Part shown: piece after piece, positions 45,601 to 52,903 of the stretch
Position numbering within the stretch: position 1 is the first letter of the stretch
How the letters are laid out: every line of letters starts with the position of its first letter
Origin: Streptomyces megasporus
GTDB lineage: Bacteria > Actinomycetota > Actinomycetes > Streptomycetales > Streptomycetaceae
Direction: 5' to 3'
Length of the DNA: 64,000 nt
Assembly: GCF_000718985.1 (NCBI RefSeq)
Contig: NZ_JODL01000005.1
Coordinates: forward strand, 62,001 to 126,000
Notes under the pieces: generated by a model
Databases searched by the model: none
The model's input: only the letters and a program-made list of their open reading frames with translations
What the model was told of the DNA's origin: nothing
Translations under genes and position numbers: made by a program

Positions 45601-46664
45601 ATCCAGGAGGACTGGGCGTTGGTGGAGGCGGTGCGGCCGTCCACGGACTGGGAGGAGTACGAGAGCGCCACCTCGGGCTGGGGACCGCCGGGGACCTCGG
45701 GGGCCTCGATCGGGTAGGTCCAGGAGAAGCCGCCCGAGGAGCTGCCGGCCATCCAGGAACCGGACGGCGACAGCGGGGTGGCGGTGTAGGAGCCGGAGGA
45801 GCCGGAGGCGGAGGCGACGGCGGCCAGCACCGTCGGCCGGGCCGCGGAGGCGGACAGCTCCACCTCGGCGGTGACGGTCTGCTCCACGGGGTCGTTGACG
45901 CTGCGCAGGGCCCTCGTCCCGCGGCAGTCCTTCCTGTCGGGGGCGGTCAGCGCGCAGGACGGAAGCTGGACGAGGGTGAGGCGGGACCCCCAGTCTCCGC
46001 CGAAGAAGTGGCCGAACGAGGAGTAGTCGAGTTCCACTCCGACCCGGCCGGACGCGGCGTTCCCGCCATTCAGGAGGCTGCCGCCGGAAGCAGGGGTGAC
46101 GGCGAGGAGTACGCCGTCCACACCGGCGCGGCGGGCGGCCGCCGGGTCCTTGACCTCGATGCGGGCCAGCTCTCCGACGCGGGCGCGTCCGCCGTCCTCC
46201 GTGGCGGTCTTCGCGCCCTTCGCCGCGTCGCTCCCCGGGGAGTCGACGGGTCGCAGGGCGACGGGAACCCCCCTGCTCTCCTCCAGCGAGCGGTCACCAG
46301 GGCGTGTGGGGTCCACGGGCCTCAGCAGGTCCTCCCCGCCGTTCCCACCGGCGGAGTCGTCCGCCCGGACCGGGACCACCTCGGAGCCGGAGTGCCAGGC
46401 TCCGACCGGCGGACGCCAGTCGCGGGCGGCGCCGTCCCGGCGTGTCGCGTTCCTCGGCTCGTACTCCTTGCCCGGGACCGAGCGCTCGTGCTTGAGCTCG
46501 GGCGGGTCGCTCTTCAGGGCCGCCGCCTCGGCCACGTCGGCTTGGGGCAACAAGGTCACCAACATGGCCAGGAAAGTCACCATCGACACCGAACGCCGCC
46601 AGTGTCCGAGGTGCTTGAGTTCCCAGAGGAAACGTGCCGCGCCCGCCCCCACCCGTGCCCCCAA
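39597..46664 (-). CDS. RHS-repeat polymorphic toxin with Hint and deaminase-like tip
   Basis: A roughly 2,355-residue secreted protein. An N-terminal signal segment (SVSMVTFLAMLVTLLPQADV) leads into a long region of RHS/YD repeats (many YDxxGR/TRYTYDDSDRV-type units) and the RHS core ending GLTRLGARDYDPATGRF then ISVDPMVDYSDPATINPYAY. After an Ala/Arg-rich linker (about 1885-1990) comes a pretoxin Hint domain (about 2050-2233, NSFAPGTLVLMADG to LLVHNC). The last about 120 residues form the toxin tip, with CAE at 2296-2298 and CRRC at 2332-2335, the zinc and catalytic residues of a nucleic-acid deaminase-like fold. The TTG at 46664 is the longest start; a GTG at 46652 after GGGGG is an alternative. 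The immunity gene overlaps its stop. Confidence 0.92.
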   Translation of the reverse strand: MGARVGAGAARFLWELKHLGHWRRSVSMVTFLAMLVTLLPQADVAEAAALKSDPPELKHERSVPGKEYEPRNATRRDGAARDWRPPVGAWHSGSEVVPVRADDSAGGNGGEDLLRPVDPTRPGDRSLEESRGVPVALRPVDSPGSDAAKGAKTATEDGGRARVGELARIEVKDPAAARRAGVDGVLLAVTPASGGSLLNGGNAASGRVGVELDYSSFGHFFGGDWGSRLTLVQLPSCALTAPDRKDCRGTRALRSVNDPVEQTVTAEVELSASAARPTVLAAVASASGSSGSYTATPLSPSGSWMAGSSSGGFSWTYPIEAPEVPGGPQPEVALSYSSQSVDGRTASTNAQSSWIAEGWDYEPGFIERRYRSCSDDQGKGANNTTKTGDLCWGSDQVLISLGGNSGELVKDDATGTWRLADDDGSRLERKTGADNGTEDGEYWVLTTTDGTRYHFGLNKLPGAPAGTTTNSAATVRVYGNHPGEPCHASTFADSGCAQAWRWNLDYVVDTHGDAMTLWWAKETNRYGAENKTDGVSYTRATHLDRIDYGQRSDTLFTAQPAGRVDFTVAERCLPDASFDCAESKRTAANAKHWPDVPLDRECRAGESCKDKHSPTFWSTKRLVRIDTRVLVGTALKTVDSWKLEQSFPDTGDGTSPSLWLKSVTRTGHAADGSTASMPAVSFRGVQMDNRVDGLEGLPPFSRYRVNAIDTETGGTIAVTYSGRDCRALEPKRMPSSPHGNTMRCYPQHWTPEGAWEPVKDWFHKYVVTEVREEDHVTDAPPKVTSYEYLGGAAWAYDDSEFAEAKHRTWSQYRGYERVRTRIGAGDDVKQLTEHRYFRGMNGDRLPDGGKRSVTVADSEGNTVADEPQYQGQLREEITYAFDGGPVENATTFTPWAKRTASRAREGTTALEAYMVRPATTRTRERGDGDTWLRSTETTTYDAYGLPLTVDETTTGGTRRCTTTTYARNTDKHIIDTEIREVTIAGGCGTAGATVLDDTRTLYDGQAYGEAPTKGLVTEVRELDADGSGHITIDRTEYDVHGREIATWDTGGRKTTVTYTPATGAIPTKTVTTDPLGHTETVEFDPLRGLPLAEIDANGKRADMEYDPLGRLLKVWEIDRDKATQSPSATYDYDIRHDAPTVVTTRTLKDNGDYAVSYEILDGLLRTRQTQDEAVGGGRIVNDVFYDSAGREFKTNDGYFNSAEPSTSLLIVGDFEVPSQTRVTYNGLGEPTAEIAYFRGEEKHRTTIERNGNATTTVPPEGDTVTTTFTDDEGRVSRVREYTKEDRSAWRDTVYHYDALDQLVKITAPGGAETTFTYDTRGRQTSVTDPDGGTTRYTYDDSDRVVTTTDARGNTLHTTYDDGGRPVAVREDGPDGPLRLEWTYDTLGKGLPVAAIRHHGGKEYRDEVTGYDKAYRPTGTRVVIPESEGLIGGTYTYTYNYTPTGNLSWVELPGLGGLTRERLVFRYNSDDLPISMGGAASYVTGVEYSAFGEVLRTEAGATGRKVWASYEFDEFTKRLSRAVYDRSVTPGRIDDVRYAYDQAGNVTRITSTPGQAVTTDARPDIQCFAYDRLRRMTSAWTAKTDECRTGPSAETVGGANPYWHTYEYDDAGNRTKLVEHDPAGDTTKDVTRVYRYGKDGIGGPNALAEVVSTGPAGERLNTFAYDRAGNTTQRQRGGNTQTLTWDVEGQLVKVSEPVEDGGTKETSYLYGADGERLIRTGPDGTKTLYLGEAELTANDTTGVVKAERFYEHPDGSTTVRRTGGERQLMLTDHHGSSTILVDLVGSGMAVTRRQLMPFGELRGTAPADWPGQRGFVGGTVDPDTGLTRLGARDYDPATGRFISVDPMVDYSDPATINPYAYANNAPATFSDPEGLFFPILIGIVARIAIRAAIRAAARAAARAAARRAAQAAARAAARRAAARAAARRAAARAAARRAAARRAAAARRAAARAAARRAAARQAAQRRAAAQARQRAARSAARKAQARRAATRKAKPKPRSAPRSRPKSKPKPSQQKKPAQQRIQKAKRELAEEAKDNAVDAVTNGGGCPTSNSFAPGTLVLMADGSRKPIEEIKVGDKVLATDPKTGETKAKTVTATILGDGAKDLVKVTIRTTEATPSAVVAGDRDGSGGDQSPPTSTADHGDRGDRDGSDTSTTASIVATDGHPFWVPELGEWLDADELKSGQWLQTSSGTWVQITAIESWTQQATVHNLTVEGIHTYHALAGATPLLVHNCGELSYEEAAERANQALSAELDRMHATMSKSQIRRYAMGSAAVDRRTGMVEVGLKRTGDGSDFCAEDICRKALEARGARPENIVYSVPIRPLKRVAALVCRRCESRTTRDQFAPGTKWESDQG
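40695..41012. repeat. Low-complexity Ala/Arg-coding tract inside the RHS gene
   Basis: About 320 bp of reiterated GCGGC/GGCGG words encoding repeated A-A-A-R and A-A-R-R units (about residues 1885-1990), between the RHS core and the Hint domain. It is followed by a Lys/Pro/Arg/Ser-rich stretch. It is strongly basic and predicted helical. Confidence 0.85.
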
Positions 46665-46833
46665 AAGGTAAAGATCTTGTGATCATCGGCACGCTAGAAC
46701 GGCGGAGCACTTTCTGACAACCTTTTCGGACCCTCTGTGATCGAAGAACGACCTCGGGGCGGATGGTTCGTCAACTGTCATCCTGTGCATGCTTGTTGAC
46801 GTGTCATCGGCGAGACAGGAGTAAAGCCTTCCC
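46665..46833. promoter_or_regulatory. Divergent promoter region of the RHS and FG-GAP genes
   Basis: A 169-bp spacer, clearly AT-richer than the genes on either side, between the start of the RHS toxin gene (minus) and the FG-GAP protein gene (plus). It includes AAAGATCTTGTGATCAT at 46670-46686, with a GATC-TTGT-GATC palindrome, and a strong AGGAG ribosome site before the plus-strand gene. Specific -35/-10 pairs could not be assigned. Confidence 0.5.
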
Positions 46834-49800
46834 ATGTCCGACATGCGTTTCCGGCGGCCGGTGCGGCACAGACCGCGCGGCCGCGCGGCACTGGCGGCCC
46901 TGCTGATCGGCGCCTCGCTCGGCTTCCTGCCGTCCGTGCCCACCCAGGCGTCACAGGGGGGCACCACCGACTCCTCCGACTCGGTCTCGGCCGAGGAACA
47001 GGCGCTGGACCAGGCCGCCCGCAGCGGCAAGGCGAAGGAAGTCACCGTCCTGCGCACCGAGAACAGCGAGGTGCACGCCCAACCCGACGGCACCCTGCGC
47101 CTGACCCAGCACGCCCAACCCGTGCGGGTGCGCCGCGACGGCGATTGGGTCCCGGTGGACACCACGCTCACCGAGACGGACGGCCGAATCGCTCCCAAGG
47201 CCGCCACCGGCGGCGTCACCTTCTCCGCGGGGGGCGAGGGGGCGCTGGTGAAGATGGCGGACCAGGGCCGGAGCCTGGCCCTGACCTGGCCCGAGCCACT
47301 GCCCGAACCGGTGCTGGAGGGCAGCGTCGCCCGCTACCCCGACGTCCTGCCCGGCGTCGACCTGGCGTTGGCCGCCGACATCGACGGGTTCTCCCAGGCC
47401 CTGATCGTCAAGACGCCGCAGGCCGCGCGCAGCGCCAAGCTGCGCGAGGTGTCCTTCGGCCTGAAGGTCGACGGGCTCACCGTACGCGCCGACGAGGAGA
47501 CGGGCGCGCTGACGGCGAAGAACCCGGCCGGACAGACGGTGTTCGCCACCTCCACCGCCCGCATGTGGGACTCCTCCGCCGAGAAGGCGGCCAAGGAGGG
47601 ACCGGCCGCATTCAACGCTTTCAAGAGGTACGGACTCCTCTCCTCCGAGCCCGCGGCCGACCTGTCCGCCACGACGGGCGACGGTCTCGGTCCCGGCGCC
47701 CGCAGCGCCGAGGTGGGGCTGAAGGTGTCGGATCGCGCCCTCTCCCTCACCCCCGACCAGGAGTTGCTGACCTCGCCGGACACCGTCTTCCCGATCTACA
47801 TCGACCCGCGTTTCACCGGCAGCCTCGAGGCCTGGACCACCGCGTACAAGCCCTACCCGAACACCTCCTACTGGAACGGCGCGGGATGGGGCACCGCCGG
47901 CAAGTACGCGCGGGTGGGGTACGAATCCGAAGACGGCGGAACCGCACGGTCATTCTTCCGGTTGGGCTCCAGGGACTTGGCCGACGTGCAGGTGCTGGAC
48001 GCCCAGTTCAAGATCACCATGACCCACTCGTGGTCCTGCTCCCCCCGCCCGGTCGAGCTGTGGCTGACCGGGGGGATCAGCTCCGCCACCACCTGGAACA
48101 ATCAGCCCGCCTGGAAGACGAGGCTCGACACCCTCAACGCCGCTCACGGCAACGAGGCCCGCGGCTGCGCCGACAAGAGCGTCGACTTCGACGCCACCGC
48201 GGCCGCCCGCGAGGCCGCGTCCAAGAAGTGGAGCCACATCACCTTCGGGCTGCGGGCGAGCAGTGAGACCGACACCTTCGGCTGGAAGCGGTTCGCCCCC
48301 AACCCCACGCTCATCGTCGACTACAACCGGAGGCCGAAGGCACCCTGGAACCTGGACACCTCCCCCAGCACCCACAACGGCGTCGACTGCGGCCACACCG
48401 CGCCGAAGGTCTGGTTGGGCAACACCGACGTGAGACTGACGGCCTACGCCTCCGACCCCGACGGCGGCGACGTACGGGTCCAGTTCCACCTGTGGGCCAC
48501 CGGCAAGCGCCATGAGGCCCCCGGTCTGCTCTTCGTCGGAATGGTGCGGGTCTCCTCGCGCAGCACCGGCACCTACGCGCACGTCACCATCCCCAAGGAG
48601 CTGCTGGCCAGACACGTCGACGCGGCCGGCGGGAGCTTCTCCTGGAAGGCCAAGGCGCTGGACGACCACTCCTCCTCGGCCTGGATGCCCGCGGGCACCG
48701 CCGAGTGCCGGTTCGGCTTCGACCCGCAGCGGCCCACCGAGCTGCCCACGGTCAGCTCCGTCGAGTACCCGGACGGCACCGATGGCACTCAGGGTGCCCC
48801 GGCCCGCACCCCGGGCACCTTCACCCTGGGCAGCGGCGGCATCTCCGACGTGGTCGAGTACCGCTACGGCCTGGACCAGTATCCGCCGACCTCTTCCGCC
48901 AAGCCCGCCACCGCGGGCGGTTCGGTGGACATCACCCTCACCCCCACCAGTACAGGGCCCCACACCCTGTACGTGCAGAGCGTCGACCACGCGGGCAACG
49001 TCTCCGACACCCTGCGGTACACCTTCTACGCGACGAGCCGGGGCATCACCGACGAGCCCGGTGACCTCAACGGCGACGGCAACCCCGACTTCTACGCCAT
49101 CGACGGCTCCGGCAACCTGCTGCTGTATCCGGGCGACGGCTCCGGAGGCCACGCGCCCGGGGTCGATGTCTCCACCACCGGTGACTGGACCGGATCACTG
49201 ATCACACAGCGCGGCGACTGGACCTCCGACGGCTACTTCGACCTGGTCGCCCGGCGCACCGACGGCAGGCTGTGGCTCTACCCGAACGACGGGCTCGGCC
49301 ACATATCCGACGAAACCCGGCAGGAGATCCTGCAGTTCACCAACGAGGAGGACTCCCAGTACATCGACCCCGCCGCCATCGACCAGCTCGTCGCCGTCGG
49401 GGACCTCAGCCACGACACCGAGCAGTCCACCACGGACTTCCTGGCCGTCATCGGCGATCGGCTGTGGTACCTGCCCGGGTACGAGAACGGATTCCTGGAC
49501 CTGCCGTACCTCATCGGCGACAGCGGCTGGGCGGACACCACACTGGTCTCCCCCGGCGACCTGGACGGCGACGGCCACCCCGACCTGCTGGTCCGCGACA
49601 GGACCACCGGGGAGCTGTGGCTCCACCGCGGACGGCCGGACGCCGCGGACGCCACCCTCACCGATCCGGTCTCCCTGGGGGATCGCGGTGGTCGCGTCCT
49701 GTACGGGACGGGCTGGTCCCCCGCCGACCGTCCGCTGATCACCGCGTCCGGCGACGCCGACGGCGACGGGATCACCGACCTGTGGAGCACCGATGCCTCC

Positions 49801-49899
49801 GGCCGTCTGCTCCACCTGCCCGGCGGCCGGGACGCGGCCGGCGCTCCCCGAGTCGTGGGCTCCAGCGGATGGCAGGCCATCACGGCCCTGTCCTCCTGA
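46834..49899 (+). CDS. Secreted DNRLRE and FG-GAP/VCBS-repeat protein
   Basis: A 1,021-residue exported protein. The signal peptide spans about residues 12-40 (AALAALLIGASLGFLPSVPT). A large middle part contains a DNRLRE-type beta domain (SFFRLGSRDLADVQVLDAQF, then SATTWNNQPAW). A C-terminal beta-propeller has FG-GAP calcium turns: DLNGDGNPDFYAIDG, DLDGDGHPDLLVRD and DADGDGITDLWSTD. Such proteins are frequently encoded next to secreted RHS proteins in Streptomyces and may assist their cell-surface display or target binding; this is inferred from proximity and divergent orientation. The ATG at 46834 has AGGAG upstream. A perfect hairpin follows the stop. Confidence 0.88.
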   Translation: MSDMRFRRPVRHRPRGRAALAALLIGASLGFLPSVPTQASQGGTTDSSDSVSAEEQALDQAARSGKAKEVTVLRTENSEVHAQPDGTLRLTQHAQPVRVRRDGDWVPVDTTLTETDGRIAPKAATGGVTFSAGGEGALVKMADQGRSLALTWPEPLPEPVLEGSVARYPDVLPGVDLALAADIDGFSQALIVKTPQAARSAKLREVSFGLKVDGLTVRADEETGALTAKNPAGQTVFATSTARMWDSSAEKAAKEGPAAFNAFKRYGLLSSEPAADLSATTGDGLGPGARSAEVGLKVSDRALSLTPDQELLTSPDTVFPIYIDPRFTGSLEAWTTAYKPYPNTSYWNGAGWGTAGKYARVGYESEDGGTARSFFRLGSRDLADVQVLDAQFKITMTHSWSCSPRPVELWLTGGISSATTWNNQPAWKTRLDTLNAAHGNEARGCADKSVDFDATAAAREAASKKWSHITFGLRASSETDTFGWKRFAPNPTLIVDYNRRPKAPWNLDTSPSTHNGVDCGHTAPKVWLGNTDVRLTAYASDPDGGDVRVQFHLWATGKRHEAPGLLFVGMVRVSSRSTGTYAHVTIPKELLARHVDAAGGSFSWKAKALDDHSSSAWMPAGTAECRFGFDPQRPTELPTVSSVEYPDGTDGTQGAPARTPGTFTLGSGGISDVVEYRYGLDQYPPTSSAKPATAGGSVDITLTPTSTGPHTLYVQSVDHAGNVSDTLRYTFYATSRGITDEPGDLNGDGNPDFYAIDGSGNLLLYPGDGSGGHAPGVDVSTTGDWTGSLITQRGDWTSDGYFDLVARRTDGRLWLYPNDGLGHISDETRQEILQFTNEEDSQYIDPAAIDQLVAVGDLSHDTEQSTTDFLAVIGDRLWYLPGYENGFLDLPYLIGDSGWADTTLVSPGDLDGDGHPDLLVRDRTTGELWLHRGRPDAADATLTDPVSLGDRGGRVLYGTGWSPADRPLITASGDADGDGITDLWSTDASGRLLHLPGGRDAAGAPRVVGSSGWQAITALSS

Positions 49900-49910
49900 C
49901 CGTCCTCCCG

Positions 49911-49946
49911 CCCGTCCCGCCCGGGGTCCGCCCCGGGCGGGACGGG
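49911..49946. terminator. Terminator after the FG-GAP gene
   Basis: A perfect 16-bp stem, CCCGTCCCGCCCGGGG at 49911-49926 and its complement at 49931-49946, with a TCCG loop, 12 bp after the stop codon. No U-tract; very stable. Confidence 0.75.
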
Positions 49947-49986
49947 TCCGTCCCCGGCTTCCACCCGCATCCGGAGAGTCACCGTC

Positions 49987-50943
49987 ATGAACACCCAGAA
50001 CCACCGGCACGACGGACGGCCGACAACCACCTGCCGCGCGGTCGAGGCCGCCCCCGGCACGGCCGCGGGCACCACCGGGACGACCGCCCGGGAGCGGTTG
50101 CGTGCCGAACGGGAGCGGCAGGCCAGACGCTCCCGATTGCGCCGCCGACTCGGCGTGGGGGCCGCCTCGGCGGCGGTCCTGGCGGCCGCCGCCGGCACCG
50201 GCGTCCTCCTGACGCACGGGGGCGACGGCGGCCGGGGCGACAACAGCGACTGGTCCGCCGCCGCGGAGGTGGCCGAGGAGGGCGGCAGCGCCGGACCGTA
50301 CGCGCGGTACGAAGCGCCCGGGCACACCCGGGGCGAGGGTGGTGTCGACATCCTGATCGGTGAGGAGAGCGCCGGACACACCCTCACCCTCTACGAGGAC
50401 CTCCGGTGCCCGGTCTGCGCATCCTTCGAGCAGGCCAACGGCGAGAGGATCCGCCGGGACGTCGAGGCCGGCAGGTACCGGACCGAGTACGTCTTCGGCG
50501 CCTTCCTCGACGAGCGTGCCGGCATCGAGGGCACCGGTTCGAAGAACGCGCTCAGCGCGCTCGGCGCCGCGCTGGACGTGAGCCCCTCCGCGTTCCTCGC
50601 GTACAAGGAGGTGCTCTTCTCCGCCGACCGCCACCCCGAGGAGACGTCGGACGAGTTCGCCGACGACCGGCATCTGGTCGCCCTCGCCCGGGAGGTTCCG
50701 GAACTCAAGGGTCACAAGGGATTCGAGAAGGCCGTCCTGGAAGGCCGCTTCGACCCCTGGGCCGTGCGGGTCGCGGCGAAGTTCGACGCGGCCGAGGACG
50801 TCACCGGCACCCCGACCGTCGAACTCGACGGCGAGCGGATCCGGGGCAAGGGCGGTGGGGTGCCGCCCATGGACCCCGAGGAGTTCGGCCGGCTCGTCGA
50901 AGCCGTGCTGGACGGGAGTGCGCCGGCGGAGAAGGGGAACTGA
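49987..50943 (+). CDS. Membrane-anchored DsbA/thioredoxin-fold protein
   Basis: A 318-residue protein. The basic, disordered N-terminus is followed by one transmembrane helix (about residues 55-77) and an extracytoplasmic thioredoxin-fold domain of the DsbA_4 type. The redox motif Cys141-Pro-Val-Cys144 lies in LYEDLRCPVCASFEQ. The cis-proline loop appears as VTGTPTVELDG. It probably oxidises or isomerises disulfides in secreted proteins. It sits 87 bp downstream of the FG-GAP gene but beyond a strong terminator, so it is likely a separate unit. The ATG at 49987 follows CCGGAGAG. Confidence 0.88.
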   Translation: MNTQNHRHDGRPTTTCRAVEAAPGTAAGTTGTTARERLRAERERQARRSRLRRRLGVGAASAAVLAAAAGTGVLLTHGGDGGRGDNSDWSAAAEVAEEGGSAGPYARYEAPGHTRGEGGVDILIGEESAGHTLTLYEDLRCPVCASFEQANGERIRRDVEAGRYRTEYVFGAFLDERAGIEGTGSKNALSALGAALDVSPSAFLAYKEVLFSADRHPEETSDEFADDRHLVALAREVPELKGHKGFEKAVLEGRFDPWAVRVAAKFDAAEDVTGTPTVELDGERIRGKGGGVPPMDPEEFGRLVEAVLDGSAPAEKGN

Positions 50944-51169
50944 GGGAACGCTGAGGAAGGGGGCGCCGCCGGGTGCGCCGCCTTCTCCGGTCGCGTCCGG
51001 GGGCGAGGAACCGGCCCGGTGGAGTCGCGCGGTCCCACGCGCGTTCGCGCCGTCGCCGTCCGGGCGCTTCGTGAGAAACTGACCGGCGCTTCACTCGCAC
51101 GGGCTCTCCGTCGCCGCCGTCGGCTCCAGGGCCCACCCGACCCGCTTCCCACGGGAGAGAGCCTTGCCC

Positions 51170-51634
51170 ATGAAACGCACGCCGCTTCCGGGTGTCGGCG
51201 TCCAGTACGACGTCACCACCCACTCCGGGCAGCACCTGTCCGTCGTCGTCCACCAGGACGGGCGGCGCTTCCTCGGGTTCTACTCGGACGACGACCCCGA
51301 CGGCTGCCAGGCGTCCTTCAAGCTCGACCCCGACGAGGCGGCGGCGCTCGCCGCGCTGATCGCCCCCGACAAGGGGCCGGACCTGGCCGTGGGCGAACTG
51401 GACCTGGCCACCGAGCGCATCCCGGTCAGCACCAAGTCCCCTTACCGCGGGCGGCCGTTGGGCGACACCCGCGCCCGCACCCGCACCGGGGCGTCCATCG
51501 TCGCGGTGCTGCGTCGCACCGCCCCGCACCCCGCGCCCGGTCCGGACTTCCGGCTCGAGGCCGGGGACATCCTCGTGGTCGTGGGCACCCGCGAGGGCGT
51601 CGACGAACTCGCCCAGATCATCACGGGGGGCTGA
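51170..51634 (+). CDS. TrkA-C regulatory subunit of a cation/proton antiporter
   Basis: A 154-residue cytoplasmic protein with a C-terminal TrkA_C (RCK_C) domain: GDTRARTRTGASIVAVLRRT then FRLEAGDILVVVGTREGVDE. TrkA_C domains bind nucleotides or ions and gate K+ or cation transport. The N-terminal about 75 residues form a separate small domain. It ends 2 bp before the antiporter gene, so the two form one system. I choose the ATG at 51170, since GGGAGAGA lies at a proper distance; a TTG 6 bp upstream is less likely. Confidence 0.9.
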   Translation: MKRTPLPGVGVQYDVTTHSGQHLSVVVHQDGRRFLGFYSDDDPDGCQASFKLDPDEAAALAALIAPDKGPDLAVGELDLATERIPVSTKSPYRGRPLGDTRARTRTGASIVAVLRRTAPHPAPGPDFRLEAGDILVVVGTREGVDELAQIITGG

Positions 51635-51636
51635 GT

Positions 51637-52887
51637 ATGCACGACACCACCATGTTGCTCATCGAACTGGGCGCCATCATCCTCGGTCTCGGTCTCATCG
51701 GGAGGTTCGCCGGGCGGGTCGGGCTGTCCGCGATCCCCCTGTACCTGCTGGTCGGACTCGCCTTCGGCCAGGGCGGGTTCCTGCCGCTCAGCGCCAGCGA
51801 GGAGTTCGTGGCGATCGGCGCCGAGATCGGTGTGATCCTGCTGCTGCTCCTGCTGGGCCTGGAGTACAGCGCCTCGGAACTCGTCGACAACCTCAAGACG
51901 CAGTACCCGTCCGGGCTGGTGGACTTCGTCCTCAACGCCACCCCCGGAGCCGTCGCGGCCCTGATCATGGGCTGGGGTCCGGTGGCCGCCGTGGCCCTGG
52001 CCGGTGTCACCTGGATCTCCTCCTCCGGCGTCATCGCCAAGGTCCTCACCGACCTGGGCCGGCTCGGCAACCGCGAGACCCCCGTCATCCTCGGCGTCCT
52101 CGTCATGGAGGACCTGGCGATGGCCGTCTACCTGCCGCTGCTGACCACCCTGCTGGCCGGGGTCGGCCTGGCGGGCGGCAGCATCAGCCTGATCATCGCG
52201 CTGGGCACGGTGGGGCTGGTCCTGTACCTGGCGCTGCGCCACGGGCGTCTGATCAGCAAGTCGGTCTCCTCCGACAACCCGGAGCTGCTGCTGCTGGTGG
52301 TGCTCGGGCTGACCCTGCTGATCGCCGGCATCGCCCAGCGGCTGCACGTCTCCGCCGCCGTCGGCGCGTTCCTCGTGGGCATCGCCCTGTCCGGGGAGGT
52401 CGCCGAGAACACCCACCGGCTGTTCGCGCCGCTGCGGGACCTGTTCGCGGCCGTCTTCTTCGTGTTCTTCGGCCTGTCCACCAACCCGGCCAACATCCCG
52501 CCCGTGCTGGTCCCGGCGCTGCTCCTGGCGGCGGTGACCGTCGTCACCAAGGTGCTCACCGGCTGGTACGCGGCGCAGCGCGCCGGCATCTCCCCGCGCG
52601 GACGGCTCCGCGCGGGCGGCGCCCTGGTGGCGCGCGGCGAGTTCTCCATCGTCATCGCCGGGCTGGCCGCCGGGGTCTCCGCCGAGATCAGGCCGCTGGC
52701 CACCGCCTACGTCCTGCTGCTGGTGGTCGTCGGTCCGCTCGCCGCCCGCTGGACCGAGCCCCTGGTCCGCACCTTCTTCCCGCAGGTGCTGCGCCCGACG
52801 CCGGAGAGGAGCGCGCGGACGCCGGTGGACACGCAGGCCGCCGTCGCCCCCGAACCGGAGGGGTTGCGGCCTCCCGGCGTCCCGTGA
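51637..52887 (+). CDS. CPA2-family cation/proton antiporter (KefB-like)
   Basis: A 416-residue integral membrane antiporter with about twelve hydrophobic segments. Family marks are the early LVGLAFGQGGFLPLS loop, ILLLLLLGLEYSASEL, ISSSGVIAKVLTDLG, VMEDLAMAVYLPLL (the acidic ED pair in the ion path) and VAAFLVGIALSG-type segments. It exchanges K+ or Na+ for H+ and is normally gated by the TrkA_C protein encoded immediately upstream. There is no fused cytoplasmic RCK domain, which explains the separate regulatory subunit. The ATG at 51637 has GGGGGG upstream. Confidence 0.93.
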   Translation: MHDTTMLLIELGAIILGLGLIGRFAGRVGLSAIPLYLLVGLAFGQGGFLPLSASEEFVAIGAEIGVILLLLLLGLEYSASELVDNLKTQYPSGLVDFVLNATPGAVAALIMGWGPVAAVALAGVTWISSSGVIAKVLTDLGRLGNRETPVILGVLVMEDLAMAVYLPLLTTLLAGVGLAGGSISLIIALGTVGLVLYLALRHGRLISKSVSSDNPELLLLVVLGLTLLIAGIAQRLHVSAAVGAFLVGIALSGEVAENTHRLFAPLRDLFAAVFFVFFGLSTNPANIPPVLVPALLLAAVTVVTKVLTGWYAAQRAGISPRGRLRAGGALVARGEFSIVIAGLAAGVSAEIRPLATAYVLLLVVVGPLAARWTEPLVRTFFPQVLRPTPERSARTPVDTQAAVAPEPEGLRPPGVP

Positions 52888-52903
52888 GGCATCATGTCCC
52901 ACC

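Noticed and set aside
40608..46682. A 2,024-codon open frame on the plus strand opposite the RHS gene
   Set aside because: It is the antisense shadow of the RHS reading frame. It is rich in Gly/Val/Ala with no domain, while the minus strand has clear RHS repeats, Hint and toxin domains.
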